Source: Solimonas fluminis
GTDB lineage: Bacteria; Pseudomonadota; Gammaproteobacteria; Nevskiales; Nevskiaceae
Direction of reading: 5' to 3'
Length of the DNA stretch: 64,000 bases
NCBI RefSeq assembly: GCF_002930645.1
Contig: NZ_PSNW01000010.1
Coordinates: 281-64,280, forward strand
Part shown: one piece after another, positions 1-8,210 of the stretch
Position numbering within the stretch: the first letter of the stretch is position 1
Layout: the number at the start of each line of letters is the position of its first letter
The notes under the pieces: generated by a model
The model's database searches: none
What the model was told of the DNA's origin: nothing
The model's input: the letters and a program-made list of their open reading frames with translations, nothing else
Made by a program: the position numbers and the translations under genes

Positions 1-1
1 T

Positions 2-811
2 ATGAGCCGCATCAAGGAAACCCTGGAGCGCATCCGCAGCCAGGGCCGCAAGGCGCTGATCCCGTACATCACCGCCGGCGATCCGCAGCCGGACGCCACG
101 CTGGGCCTGATGCATGCGCTGGTCAAGGCCGGTGCCGACGTGATCGAACTGGGCGTGCCCTTCTCCGACCCGATGGCGGACGGCCCGGTGATCCAGCTGG
201 CCTGCGAGCGTGCGCTGAAGCACGGCACCGGCCTGTGGGACATCATCGACATGGTGGCGGAGTTCCGGAAGACCGACAGCGCCACCCCGGTGGTGCTGAT
301 GGGCTACCTCAACCCCATCGAGATGCGCGGCGTGGCCGCCTTTGCCGAGCGCGCGGCACGCGCGGGCGTGGACGGCGTGCTGATCGTGGACCTGGCGGTG
401 GAGGAGGCGGACGGCTACGTGCCTGCGCTACGCTCGCAGGGTCTGGATTGCATCTTCCTGCTGGCGCCGACCAGCCCGGCGGAGCGCATCCAGGCCGTGG
501 CCCGCCAGGCCAGTGGCTACCTTTACTACGTTTCGCTCAAGGGCGTGACCGGTGCGGCCAGCCTCGACGTGGCCAGCGTGGCAGAAAAATTGCAGGAAAT
601 CCGGCGGTTTACGAAACTTCCGCTGGCGGTGGGATTCGGAATCCGCGACGCCGCTTCGGCGCGCGCGGTAGGGGCGGTGGCCGATGCCGTGGTCGTAGGC
701 AGCGCACTGGTCGCCGAAATCGAGAAGCATCAGAATGAGCCTTCAACGCTGCCGGGACGGCTGGCCGACAAGCTGGCGCCGCTGCGCGAGGCTCTAGACA
801 AAGGGAATTGA
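2..811 (+). CDS. trpA: Tryptophan synthase alpha subunit
   Basis: This subunit cleaves indole-3-glycerol phosphate to indole and glyceraldehyde-3-phosphate; indole then passes to the beta subunit, TrpB, in the cytoplasmic alpha2-beta2 complex. The 269-residue length is normal. The two catalytic acids fall at the family positions: Glu49 in VIELG and Asp60 in SDPMADGP. The phosphate-binding glycine region near the C-terminus (VGFGIRD, then VVVGSALV) is present. The ATG is the second base of the window and gives the usual N-terminus ([12 protein letters not shown]), so the gene looks complete. trpB probably lies just upstream, outside the window. accD follows 7 bases after the stop, so the two are probably co-transcribed. 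Confidence 0.97.
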   Translation: MSRIKETLERIRSQGRKALIPYITAGDPQPDATLGLMHALVKAGADVIELGVPFSDPMADGPVIQLACERALKHGTGLWDIIDMVAEFRKTDSATPVVLMGYLNPIEMRGVAAFAERAARAGVDGVLIVDLAVEEADGYVPALRSQGLDCIFLLAPTSPAERIQAVARQASGYLYYVSLKGVTGAASLDVASVAEKLQEIRRFTKLPLAVGFGIRDAASARAVGAVADAVVVGSALVAEIEKHQNEPSTLPGRLADKLAPLREALDKGN

Positions 812-818
812 GTAGCCG

Positions 819-1697
819 ATGAGCTGGCTCGACAAGATTTCAGGATCCAAGCTGCTGACCAACGGGCGCCGCAGCAAGAGCGTCCCGGAGGGGCTCTGGA
901 CCAAGTGCGAGAGCTGCCAGTCCGTGCTGTACCGGGCGGAACTGGAGCGGACCCTGGAGGTGTGTCCCAAGTGCGGCACGCACCGTCCGATCGATGCGCG
1001 CGAGCGCCTCAACCATTTCCTGGACCCGGAACCGCGTTTCGAGATCGCCGCCAACGTGATCCCGACCGATCCGCTGAAGTTCAAGGACAGCCGCAAGTAC
1101 ACCGAGCGCATCAAGGAAGCGCAGGCCGAGACCCAGGAGAAGGATGCGCTGGTGGTGATGCGCGGCCAGCTCATGGGCCTGCCGGTGGTGACGGCGTCCT
1201 TCGAGTTCAGCTTCATGGGCGGCTCCATGGGCAGCGTGGTGGGCGAGAAGTTCGTGCAGGGCGTGGACGCGGCGCTGGAGTACGGCACGCCGATGATCTG
1301 CTTCGCCGCCACCGGTGGCGCGCGCATGCAGGAGTCGCTGTTCTCGCTGATGCAGATGGCCAAGACCTCGGCGGCGCTGGCGCGCCTGTCGGAGCGCGGC
1401 CTGCCGTTCATCTCCGTGCTGACGCACCCGACCATGGGCGGCGTGTCGGCGAGCCTGGCGATGCTGGGCGACATCAACATCGCCGAGCCGCGCGCGCTGA
1501 TCGGCTTCGCCGGGCCGCGCGTGATCGAGCAGACCGTGCGCCAGAAGCTTCCCGAGGGCTTCCAGCGCGCCGAGTTCCTGCTGGAGAAAGGCGCGATCGA
1601 CATGATCATCGACCGCCGCGAGATGCGCGAGAAGCTCTATCGCATCCTGTCGATGCTGACGCATTTCACGCCCACGGTCGTGGAGCAGCCGAACTGA
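819..1697 (+). CDS. accD: Acetyl-CoA carboxylase carboxyltransferase beta subunit
   Basis: Beta half of the carboxyltransferase that moves CO2 from carboxybiotin to acetyl-CoA to make malonyl-CoA, the first step of fatty acid synthesis; it works with AccA. It has 292 residues. An N-terminal zinc ribbon is visible with Cys30, Cys33, Cys49 and Cys52 (CESC and CPKC). The crotonase-like carboxyltransferase fold follows, with the glycine-rich GGARMQES and the [10 protein letters not shown] segment. The gene sits between trpA and folC, as in many Gammaproteobacteria. Its stop codon overlaps the proposed CTG start of folC, which suggests translational coupling. Confidence 0.97.
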   Translation: MSWLDKISGSKLLTNGRRSKSVPEGLWTKCESCQSVLYRAELERTLEVCPKCGTHRPIDARERLNHFLDPEPRFEIAANVIPTDPLKFKDSRKYTERIKEAQAETQEKDALVVMRGQLMGLPVVTASFEFSFMGGSMGSVVGEKFVQGVDAALEYGTPMICFAATGGARMQESLFSLMQMAKTSAALARLSERGLPFISVLTHPTMGGVSASLAMLGDINIAEPRALIGFAGPRVIEQTVRQKLPEGFQRAEFLLEKGAIDMIIDRREMREKLYRILSMLTHFTPTVVEQPN

Positions 1698-2968
1698 GCC
1701 CTGCCTCTGCCATTCCGACCGCGGCGTGGACGCTCGCGGACTGGCTGGCCTGGCAGGAGCAGCTGCACCCGAAGAGCATCGAACTGGGGCTGGAGCGCGT
1801 GCGCAGCGTCGCGCTGCGCCTGGGCCTGCTGCCGGCGCGGGCGGTCACGCTGACCATCGCGGGGACCAACGGCAAGGGCTCCAGCTCCACGCTGGCCGCG
1901 GCGATCTGCCGCGAGGCCGGCTACCGCACCGGGCTCTATACCTCGCCGCACCTGCAGCGCTACAACGAGCGCGTGATGATCGACGGCGTGCCGGCATCGG
2001 ACGCGCAGCTGTGCCGCGCCTTCGCGGCGATCGAGCAAGCGCGCGCGGCGACGCCGCTGACCTATTTCGAGTTCGGCACCCTGGCGGCGCTGTGGCTGTT
2101 CCGCGAAGCGGACGTGCAGGTGCAGGTGCTGGAGGTGGGGCTCGGCGGCCGCCTGGACGCGGTCAACATCGTCGATCCCGATGCCGCGCTGATCACCAAC
2201 ATCGGCCTGGATCATACCGACTGGCTGGGTGCGGACCGCGAGAGCATCGGCCGCGAGAAGGCGGGCATCCTGCGCCCGGGCCGGCCGGCGGTGTTGGTGG
2301 AGCGGCATCCGCCGGAGTCGGTGCTGCAGATCGCGCAGGACCTGGGAGTGCCGCTGCTGCGGCTGGGCCGCGACTACGACTTCGCGCCTCGTGACGGCGC
2401 TTGGCGCTGGCGGGGACCTGCCGGCGCCCTCGATGACCTGCCGCCGCCGGCCCTGCCGGGCGCCATGCAGCTGCAGAACGCCAGCGGCGTGCTGGCCCTG
2501 CTGGAGACGCTGCGCGAGCGGCTGCCGGTGGCGCCTGCGGCCGTCGCGGCGGCGTTGCGCGCGCTGCGGCTGCCGGGACGCCTGCAGCGCCTGGGTGCCT
2601 GCCTGCTGGATGTCGGCCACAATGCCGAGGCCGCGGAGGTGCTCGCCGAGCACCTGCAGAGCCTGCGCCCGCGCGGGCGTGTGCTGCTGGTGCTGGGCAT
2701 GCTGGCGGACAAGCCGGTCGAGGCCTTCGCGCGGCTGCTGCAGCCGCAGGTTTCGCGCGCCTTCCTCGGTGGCCTGCCCGGGCCTCGCGGGCTGGACGCC
2801 CATGCCCTGCAGGCGCGGCTGCGCAGCCTGGGCATGGACACCGAGGCCTGCCGCGATATCCCGGAAGCGCTGCGGCGCGCGCTGGCGCAGGCGGCGCCCG
2901 AGGACCTGGTGGTGGTGACCGGATCGTTTATTACCGTGGCTGCGGCCCTGGATGTACTGCATGAATGA
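1694..2968 (+). CDS. folC: Dihydrofolate synthase / folylpolyglutamate synthase
   Basis: Cytoplasmic bifunctional Mur-ligase-family enzyme that adds glutamate to dihydropteroate and then extends the polyglutamate tail of folates. The protein shows [13 protein letters not shown], the P-loop [10 protein letters not shown] and the [12 protein letters not shown] motif; a Mur-ligase C-terminal domain ends in [12 protein letters not shown]. The start is unusual: no in-frame ATG, GTG or TTG lies between the end of accD and the conserved N-terminus. The best candidate is CTG at 1694, which overlaps the accD stop (CTGA) and has GGAG at 1682-1685, eight bases upstream. That start gives 424 residues, a normal length. 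ATT at 1712 is a weaker alternative. The function is secure; the start is inferred. Confidence 0.93.
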   Translation: MSPASAIPTAAWTLADWLAWQEQLHPKSIELGLERVRSVALRLGLLPARAVTLTIAGTNGKGSSSTLAAAICREAGYRTGLYTSPHLQRYNERVMIDGVPASDAQLCRAFAAIEQARAATPLTYFEFGTLAALWLFREADVQVQVLEVGLGGRLDAVNIVDPDAALITNIGLDHTDWLGADRESIGREKAGILRPGRPAVLVERHPPESVLQIAQDLGVPLLRLGRDYDFAPRDGAWRWRGPAGALDDLPPPALPGAMQLQNASGVLALLETLRERLPVAPAAVAAALRALRLPGRLQRLGACLLDVGHNAEAAEVLAEHLQSLRPRGRVLLVLGMLADKPVEAFARLLQPQVSRAFLGGLPGPRGLDAHALQARLRSLGMDTEACRDIPEALRRALAQAAPEDLVVVTGSFITVAAALDVLHE

Positions 2969-3887
2969 GCAACTCAAGAATCGCCTGATCGGTGCCCTGG
3001 TCTTGCTGGCCGTGGCGCTGCTGATGGCCTTCCTGCTGCCCAAGCCGGGCCAGGTCGAGCGCGACGATGGGGTGCGCCGGGTCACCATCGACCTGGACGG
3101 CGGCGAGCCGAAGCCGGTGGCGGAGGGCGACCGCACGATGCCGCCGGCGATCGCCGCGCCGGAGCCGGCCACCCTGTCCGGCGAGCCCGACCCTGTGGTG
3201 GAGGGCGAGCCGGAGATCGACGAGCCGGCCCCGGCGGACGCCGAGGGCGACAGCCGCATGGCGGCGGCACCGGTGGCGATCCGTCCCTCCGAGACGCTGG
3301 CGCAATCCTCCACCAGCCGCGTGTTGCCGGCGCCGGTGGGCAAGGCGCCGCCGGTGCAACTCAAGCAGGACAACAGCATGGAAGGCCTGACGGCCCCCGG
3401 CGCTACCACGCCGCCGCCTCCCGCCAAGCCCGAGGTTCCGCCGCCGGCCCGTCCCGAGATCGCGGCCCGGCCCAGGCTGGAGCCGCCGGCACCGCGCGCC
3501 CAGGCCGAAGTGACCAAGCCAGTGGCCCCGGCCAAGCCCGAGCCCGCTGCCGCGCCGCCGCCGCCGAAGCCGGAGGTTGCCGTGGCCAAGCCGGCTCCCG
3601 CGCCGGCGGCGAAGGCGGAGCCCGCCCGGCCCGAACCCGCCAAGCCGGCCGGCAAGGAGCGCTGGAGCGTGCAGGTGGGCAGCTACGCGGCGCTCGAGAA
3701 TGCGCGGACCGCGGAGGGCAAGCTGAAGGCGGCCGGCCTGCCGACCCAGTTCGGCCCGGTGGATACCGCCAAGGGCGTGCTCTACCGCGTGCGCGTGGGG
3801 CCGCTGTCCGACGAGGCGGCGGCGCAGGCCGCCAAGGCCAAGGCGGTGCAGCTGGGTTTTGCCCAGGCCACGGTGCGCAAGGACTGA
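2961..3887 (+). CDS. SPOR-domain cell-envelope protein, DedD-like
   Basis: 308-residue bitopic inner-membrane protein. A short cytoplasmic head ([13 protein letters not shown]) leads into one membrane helix (about residues 9-27). A long Pro/Ala/Glu-rich periplasmic linker (about 30-230) follows, then a C-terminal SPOR domain (about 232-308, starting WSVQVGSYAAL). SPOR domains bind denuded peptidoglycan at the division septum, and the gene sits in the dedD position between folC and cvpA, so a division role like DedD is likely. The start chosen is ATG 2961, which overlaps the folC end by 8 bases and matches family N-termini; an ATG three codons upstream (2952) is less likely. The linker is low-complexity and probably variable. 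Confidence 0.9.
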   Translation: MNEQLKNRLIGALVLLAVALLMAFLLPKPGQVERDDGVRRVTIDLDGGEPKPVAEGDRTMPPAIAAPEPATLSGEPDPVVEGEPEIDEPAPADAEGDSRMAAAPVAIRPSETLAQSSTSRVLPAPVGKAPPVQLKQDNSMEGLTAPGATTPPPPAKPEVPPPARPEIAARPRLEPPAPRAQAEVTKPVAPAKPEPAAAPPPPKPEVAVAKPAPAPAAKAEPARPEPAKPAGKERWSVQVGSYAALENARTAEGKLKAAGLPTQFGPVDTAKGVLYRVRVGPLSDEAAAQAAKAKAVQLGFAQATVRKD

Positions 3888-3967
3888 CGCGGGCACTGAG
3901 CAGCCGTACGGCGCGCGAGGGTAGCGGCGGGATGTTAAAATCCCGTTCTACCTACTGGGCAGGCCGC

Positions 3968-4489
3968 ATGATCTGGGTTGACTACTGCATTCTTGCCGTC
4001 TTCATCCTCTCGGTCGCCATCGGCCTGCTGCGCGGATTCACCCGCGAAATCCTCGGTCTTGCCACCTGGCTCTTCGCCCTCCTGCTGGCCTGGCTGCTCG
4101 GCCATACCCTGGCCGACGCCCTGGCGGGCAAAATCGCCAATCCCGCGCTGCGCCTGGGCTGCGCCTACCTGCTGCTGTTCCTGGGCGGCCTGCTGGTGGG
4201 AGCGCTGGTCACGCATTTCGTCTCGGAGGCGGTCAAGGACAGCTTCCTGAGCCTGCCCAACCGCATGGTGGGCGGCGGCTACGGCCTGGCGCGCGCCGTG
4301 GTGCTGACCGCCGGCTTCGTGCTGCTGGCCGGCCAGATGGGCGCCAAGGCGGAACCCTGGTGGCAGCAATCGCTGCTGATCGACAAATTCGAGTGGCTGG
4401 CCGACGGGCTGGGCACACTGGTCCCGGAACGCTGGCTTGAAGTCCTGCGTCCCGCCCCCAATTCTTCTCTTCAGACTCAGCAAGGCTAA
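3968..4489 (+). CDS. cvpA: CvpA family membrane protein
   Basis: 173-residue integral membrane protein with about four hydrophobic helices, starting [19 protein letters not shown]. CvpA was named for colicin V production in E. coli and is linked to envelope homeostasis; its molecular activity is not settled. Family marks seen are the [13 protein letters not shown] loop after helix 1 and the [16 protein letters not shown] segment before the last helix. The gene lies just upstream of purF (2-base gap), as in E. coli and Pseudomonas. The ATG at 3968 was preferred over an in-frame start at 3932 because it matches the conserved N-terminus. The 80 bases between the SPOR gene and cvpA may hold a promoter, but none is clear. 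Confidence 0.93.
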   Translation: MIWVDYCILAVFILSVAIGLLRGFTREILGLATWLFALLLAWLLGHTLADALAGKIANPALRLGCAYLLLFLGGLLVGALVTHFVSEAVKDSFLSLPNRMVGGGYGLARAVVLTAGFVLLAGQMGAKAEPWWQQSLLIDKFEWLADGLGTLVPERWLEVLRPAPNSSLQTQQG

Positions 4490-4491
4490 CC

Positions 4492-6006
4492 ATGTGCGGA
4501 ATTGCCGGTATCGTCACCCAGGGCGCCGGGGTCAACTCGGAACTGTTCGACGCCCTGACCATGCTGCAGCATCGCGGGCAGGATGCGGCAGGCATGATCA
4601 CCAATGACGGCGATCGCCTGTACCTGCGCAAGGAGAACGGCCTGGTGCGCGACGTCTTCGCCAAGGACGAGCACATGGTCATGCTGCGGGGGAACATGGG
4701 CGTGGCGCATGTTCGCTATCCCACCGCGGGCTGCTCCACCTCGGCCGAGGCGCAGCCCTTCTACACCAACACGCCCTTCGGCATCTCGCTGTCGCACAAC
4801 GGCAACCTGACCAACGCCGAGGAGCTGAAGCAGGAGCTGTTCCTGCAGGACCGCCGCCACCTCAACACCGAGTCCGACTCCGAGGTGCTGCTCAATGTCT
4901 TCGCGCACGAGCTGATGCAGCGCGGCGCGCTGCGCCTGTCGCCGGACGACGTCTTCGCCGCCGTGTCCGGCGTGCACCAGCGCTGCCGCGGCGCCTATGC
5001 CTGCGTGGCGATGATCACCGGCTTCGGCGTGGTCGGCTTCCGCGATCCCTTCGGCATCCGCCCGGCGGTCTATGGCCGCCGCCTGGGCCCCAACGGCGTG
5101 GACTACCTGATCGCCTCCGAGTCGGTGGCGCTGGACGCGCTGGGCTTCGAGATCATCGGCGACATCGCTCCGGGCGAAGCCGTGCTGATCACGCTCGACG
5201 GCAAGCTGCACAAGCGCCAGTGCGCCGCCAACCCGACCTATTCGCCCTGCCTGTTCGAGTACGTGTACCTTGCGCGCCCGGACTCGGTGATGGACAACAT
5301 CTACGTCTACAAGGCGCGCCTGCGCATGGGCGTGAAGCTGGCCGAGAAGATCCTGCGCGAGTGGCCGGACCATGACATCGACGTGGTGATCCCGATCCCG
5401 GACACCAGCCGCGTCGCCGGCGCCGAACTGGCGGCGCGCCTGGGCGTGCCCTACCGCGAGGGCTTCATCAAGAACCGCTACATCGGCCGCACCTTCATCA
5501 TGCCGGGCCAGGCCCAGCGCAAGAAATCGGTGCGCCAGAAGCTGAACCCGATCGACCTGGAGTTCAAGGGCAAGAACGTGCTGCTGGTGGATGACTCCAT
5601 CGTACGCGGCACCACCTCCAAGGAGATCATCCAGATGGCCCGCGAGGCCGGCGCGATGAAGGTCTACTTCGCCTCCGCCTCGCCGCCGGTGCGCTATCCG
5701 AACGTCTACGGCATCGACATGCCGACGGCCTCGGAGCTGGTGGCCCATGGCCATACGGTGGAGGAGCTGCAGCGCATGCTGGGCGCCGACCGCCTGATCT
5801 ACCAGGACCTGAACGACCTGATCGAGGCCGTGCGCGCCGGAAATCCGCGCATCACGCGCTTCGACACCTCGGTGTTCACCGGCGAGTACATCACGCAGGA
5901 CATCACCACCGAGTATCTCAACCAGCTGGAGCTGTTCCGCTCCGATGCGGCCAAGGCGGCGCGCAAGCGCGCTTCGTCCACCGTGATCGAGATCCAGAAC
6001 GCTTGA
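4492..6006 (+). CDS. purF: Amidophosphoribosyltransferase
   Basis: First committed enzyme of purine synthesis: it makes 5-phosphoribosylamine from PRPP using ammonia from glutamine. 504 residues, a normal length. The N-terminal glutaminase begins MCGIAGI, so Cys2 becomes the catalytic N-terminal cysteine after Met removal. The C-terminal phosphoribosyltransferase domain has the PRPP loop [14 protein letters not shown]. It follows cvpA by two bases, so the two genes share a transcript. A GC-rich inverted repeat just after the stop (6013-6018 with 6032-6037) could help end transcription, but it abuts the metZ leader. Confidence 0.97.
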   Translation: MCGIAGIVTQGAGVNSELFDALTMLQHRGQDAAGMITNDGDRLYLRKENGLVRDVFAKDEHMVMLRGNMGVAHVRYPTAGCSTSAEAQPFYTNTPFGISLSHNGNLTNAEELKQELFLQDRRHLNTESDSEVLLNVFAHELMQRGALRLSPDDVFAAVSGVHQRCRGAYACVAMITGFGVVGFRDPFGIRPAVYGRRLGPNGVDYLIASESVALDALGFEIIGDIAPGEAVLITLDGKLHKRQCAANPTYSPCLFEYVYLARPDSVMDNIYVYKARLRMGVKLAEKILREWPDHDIDVVIPIPDTSRVAGAELAARLGVPYREGFIKNRYIGRTFIMPGQAQRKKSVRQKLNPIDLEFKGKNVLLVDDSIVRGTTSKEIIQMAREAGAMKVYFASASPPVRYPNVYGIDMPTASELVAHGHTVEELQRMLGADRLIYQDLNDLIEAVRAGNPRITRFDTSVFTGEYITQDITTEYLNQLELFRSDAAKAARKRASSTVIEIQNA

Positions 6007-6035
6007 GTTGTCGGGCGGTTCGCCTTAAAGTCCGC

Positions 6036-6112
6036 CCCGCGCCCTTTTGATCCCAGCTTGCAGGCGCGGGCTTTCCCCCGGGAAGGTCCAATAAATATCG
6101 CTAAACGGGGCT
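6036..6112 (+). promoter_or_regulatory. Candidate SAM-II (SAM-alpha) riboswitch in metZ leader
   Basis: The metZ leader carries the marks of the SAM-II aptamer. An 8-bp P1 stem (CCCGCGCC at 6036-6043 with GGCGCGGG at 6063-6070) encloses a loop containing TTGATCCCAGCTTGCA. Downstream lies the A-rich strand ATAAATAT and the conserved GCTAAA (6100-6105), then GGGG (6107-6110). CCC at 6052-6054 can pair with GGG at 6107-6110 as the pseudoknot helix. A small extra hairpin (6071-6086) sits in the joining region. SAM-II elements are known to precede methionine genes such as metA, metX and metZ. The assignment rests on motif memory and hand pairing, not a covariance search. Confidence 0.75.
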
Positions 6113-6114
6113 GG

Positions 6115-6146
6115 AAGCCCGTTTGGTTTTGACCGACGGGCTTTTT
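6115..6146 (+). terminator. Riboswitch-controlled terminator with competing antiterminator
   Basis: AAGCCCGT (6115-6122) pairs perfectly with ACGGGCTT (6136-6143), and the T run extends to 6146: an intrinsic terminator 25 bases before metZ. The same 5' strand can instead pair with AAACGGGGCT at 6103-6112 (one bulged G), whose G tract is also the 3' strand of the SAM-II pseudoknot. The structures exclude each other: SAM-bound aptamer frees the terminator, while the empty aptamer lets the antiterminator form. This matches an OFF switch. The pairing is visible; the switching is inferred. Confidence 0.65.
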
Positions 6147-6170
6147 CATTGCCCGCAGGAGTGCAGGGCA

Positions 6171-7397
6171 GTGACCGACACGACCGAGCCGTACTTCGAC
6201 CCCGAGTGGGGCTACGCCACCCTGGGCATCCGGGCCGCCGAGCCGCGCACGGAGAACATGGAGCATTCCGCTTCGGTCTCGCTGACCTCCTCCCATGTGT
6301 ACCGCAGCGCCGCCGAGGCGGCCGCGGTGTTCAGCGGCCAGCAGCCCGGCTACATCTATGCCCGCTTCTCCAACCCCACGGTAGAAGCCTTCGAGCGCCG
6401 CCTGGCGGCGATGGAGGGGGGCGAGGCCTGCATCGCCACCGCCAGCGGCATGGTGGCGATCCAGACCCTGTGCCTGGCCCTGCTCAAGGCCGGGGACCAC
6501 ATCCTGGCCTCGCGCGGGCTGTTCGGCGCCAGCATCAACCTGTTCAACAACATCCTGTCCCGCTTCGGCCTGGAGACGACCTATGTCGATCCCACCGACC
6601 CGGCGGCCTGGAAGGCGGCGGTCAGGCCCAACACGAAGCTGTTCTTCGTGGAGACGCCGTCCAATCCGCTGATGGAGCTGGCCGACATCCGTGCGCTGGC
6701 GGACATCGCCCATGCGCACGGCGCACTGCTGGCCGTGGACAACTGCTTCCTGACGCCGGTGCTGAGCCAGCCGCTGAAGCTGGGCGCCGACTTCGTGATC
6801 CACTCCGGCACCAAGTACATCGACGGCCAGGGCCGCTGTATCGGCGGCGCCATCGTCGGCGACGCCCAGCGCGTCGGCAAGGACATCTACAGCTACATGA
6901 GGACGGCCGGCCCCTGCCTGTCGCCGTTCAACGCCTGGGTGTTCCTGAAGGGCCTGGAGACGCTGGCGCTGCGCGTGCGGGCCCACAGCGACAGCGCGCT
7001 GAAGCTGGCGCAGTGGCTCAAGGCACAACCGCGCGTGAAGCGGGTGTTCTACCCGGGCCTGCCGGAGCATCCCCAGCACGAGCTGGCCAGGCGCCAGCTC
7101 GCATCGCCTGGCCGCGGCGCCAGTGCCGCGGTGGGCTTCGGCGGCATCGTGTCCTTCGAGGTGGAAGGCGGCCGCGAAGCGGCCTGGAAGCTGGTGGACA
7201 GCACCCGGATGCTGTCGATCACCGCCAACCTGGGCGACACGCGCAGCACCATCACGCACCCGGCCACCACCACGCATGCCCGCGTCACGCCGGAGGCCCG
7301 CGAGCAGGCCGGCATCACCGAGAGCCTGCTGCGCATCTCGGTGGGGCTGGAGGACATCGAGGACATCATCCGCGACCTGGAACGCGGGCTGGCCTAG
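6171..7397 (+). CDS. metZ: O-succinylhomoserine sulfhydrylase
   Basis: PLP enzyme of the Cys/Met metabolism family that makes homocysteine directly from O-succinylhomoserine (or O-acetylhomoserine) and sulfide. With the GTG start at 6171 it has 408 residues, the family norm. The PLP lysine is Lys215 in HSGTKYIDGQGR. YIYARFSNPT, ATASGMVAI and the C-terminal STRMLSITANLGDTRS are also typical. GTG 6171 was chosen because homology-like sequence begins at TDTTEPYFDPEWGYAT and CAGGAG lies upstream. The position after purF is the Pseudomonas-type order. The SAM-II-like leader suggests repression by S-adenosylmethionine. The choice of succinyl over acetyl ester is inferred from family and context. 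Confidence 0.93.
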   Translation: MTDTTEPYFDPEWGYATLGIRAAEPRTENMEHSASVSLTSSHVYRSAAEAAAVFSGQQPGYIYARFSNPTVEAFERRLAAMEGGEACIATASGMVAIQTLCLALLKAGDHILASRGLFGASINLFNNILSRFGLETTYVDPTDPAAWKAAVRPNTKLFFVETPSNPLMELADIRALADIAHAHGALLAVDNCFLTPVLSQPLKLGADFVIHSGTKYIDGQGRCIGGAIVGDAQRVGKDIYSYMRTAGPCLSPFNAWVFLKGLETLALRVRAHSDSALKLAQWLKAQPRVKRVFYPGLPEHPQHELARRQLASPGRGASAAVGFGGIVSFEVEGGREAAWKLVDSTRMLSITANLGDTRSTITHPATTTHARVTPEAREQAGITESLLRISVGLEDIEDIIRDLERGLA

Positions 7398-7411
7398 GGC
7401 CCGCCGACGCC

Positions 7412-8197
7412 GTGGACGCCTTCGCCGCGATCCATGCCGCGCTGGCGGAGCCCGATCCGCCGGCCAAGTGCGAGCGGGTCGCGGCGCTGGCGTTGCCGCC
7501 GGGCGATTTCCCGGTGCCGGCCATGGCCGAGGACGGCATTGGCGTGCCCGGCCGCCCGCAGCGCCCGGTGCTGATCCATCCGCGTGACGTGCCGCACCGC
7601 GGTCTCGGCAGCGTGGCCGGGCGCGCGGCGCTGCTGCATGCGGTGGCCCATATCGAGTTCAACGCGATCAACCTGGCGCTGGATGCCTGCTGGCGCTTCC
7701 GCGGCATGCCGGCCGGCTACTACCGCGACTGGCTCAGCGTGGCGCAGGACGAGGCCCGGCATTTCACGATGCTGTCCGGGCGCCTGGCGCAACTCGGCAC
7801 CGCCTACGGCGACCTGCCGGCGCACAATGGGCTGTGGGAGGCCGCCGAGAAGACCGCGGACGATCCCCTGCTGCGCATGGCCCTGGTGCCGCGCGTGCTG
7901 GAGGCCCGCGGGCTGGACGTGACGCCGGGAATGATCCAGCGGCTCACGGAGGCCGGCGATGCCGGGACCGTCGCGATCCTGCGCGTGATCCTCGACGAGG
8001 AGGTGCGTCACGTGGCGATCGGCACGCGCTGGTTCGAGCATCTCTGCGCGCAGCGCGGCCTGGAGCCGAAGCCGACATTCGCGCGCCTGCTCGCCGAGCA
8101 TCGCGTGCGCGTGGCGCCGCCGCTGAACCGCGAGGCCCGCCGGCTGGCCGGCTTCGGCGATGCGGAGATGGACGCGCTGCTGGCGGCTCCGCGCTGA
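7412..8197 (+). CDS. DUF455 ferritin-like di-iron protein
   Basis: Protein of about 261 residues of the DUF455 family, a ferritin-like four-helix fold distantly related to the tRNA hydroxylase MiaE. Likely iron ligands are visible: Glu in AHIEFNAINLALD, Glu and His in DEARHFTML, and Glu and His in DEEVRHVAIG. This spacing is typical of carboxylate-bridged di-iron enzymes. The substrate is unknown. The start is taken as GTG 7412, fourteen bases after the metZ stop; no ATG lies in the right place, and the exact start is uncertain. It is probably co-transcribed with metZ. It is convergent with the next gene, leaving only 13 bases between stops. Confidence 0.8.
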   Translation: MDAFAAIHAALAEPDPPAKCERVAALALPPGDFPVPAMAEDGIGVPGRPQRPVLIHPRDVPHRGLGSVAGRAALLHAVAHIEFNAINLALDACWRFRGMPAGYYRDWLSVAQDEARHFTMLSGRLAQLGTAYGDLPAHNGLWEAAEKTADDPLLRMALVPRVLEARGLDVTPGMIQRLTEAGDAGTVAILRVILDEEVRHVAIGTRWFEHLCAQRGLEPKPTFARLLAEHRVRVAPPLNREARRLAGFGDAEMDALLAAPR

Positions 8198-8210
8198 GCG
8201 GTGCCGGCGC

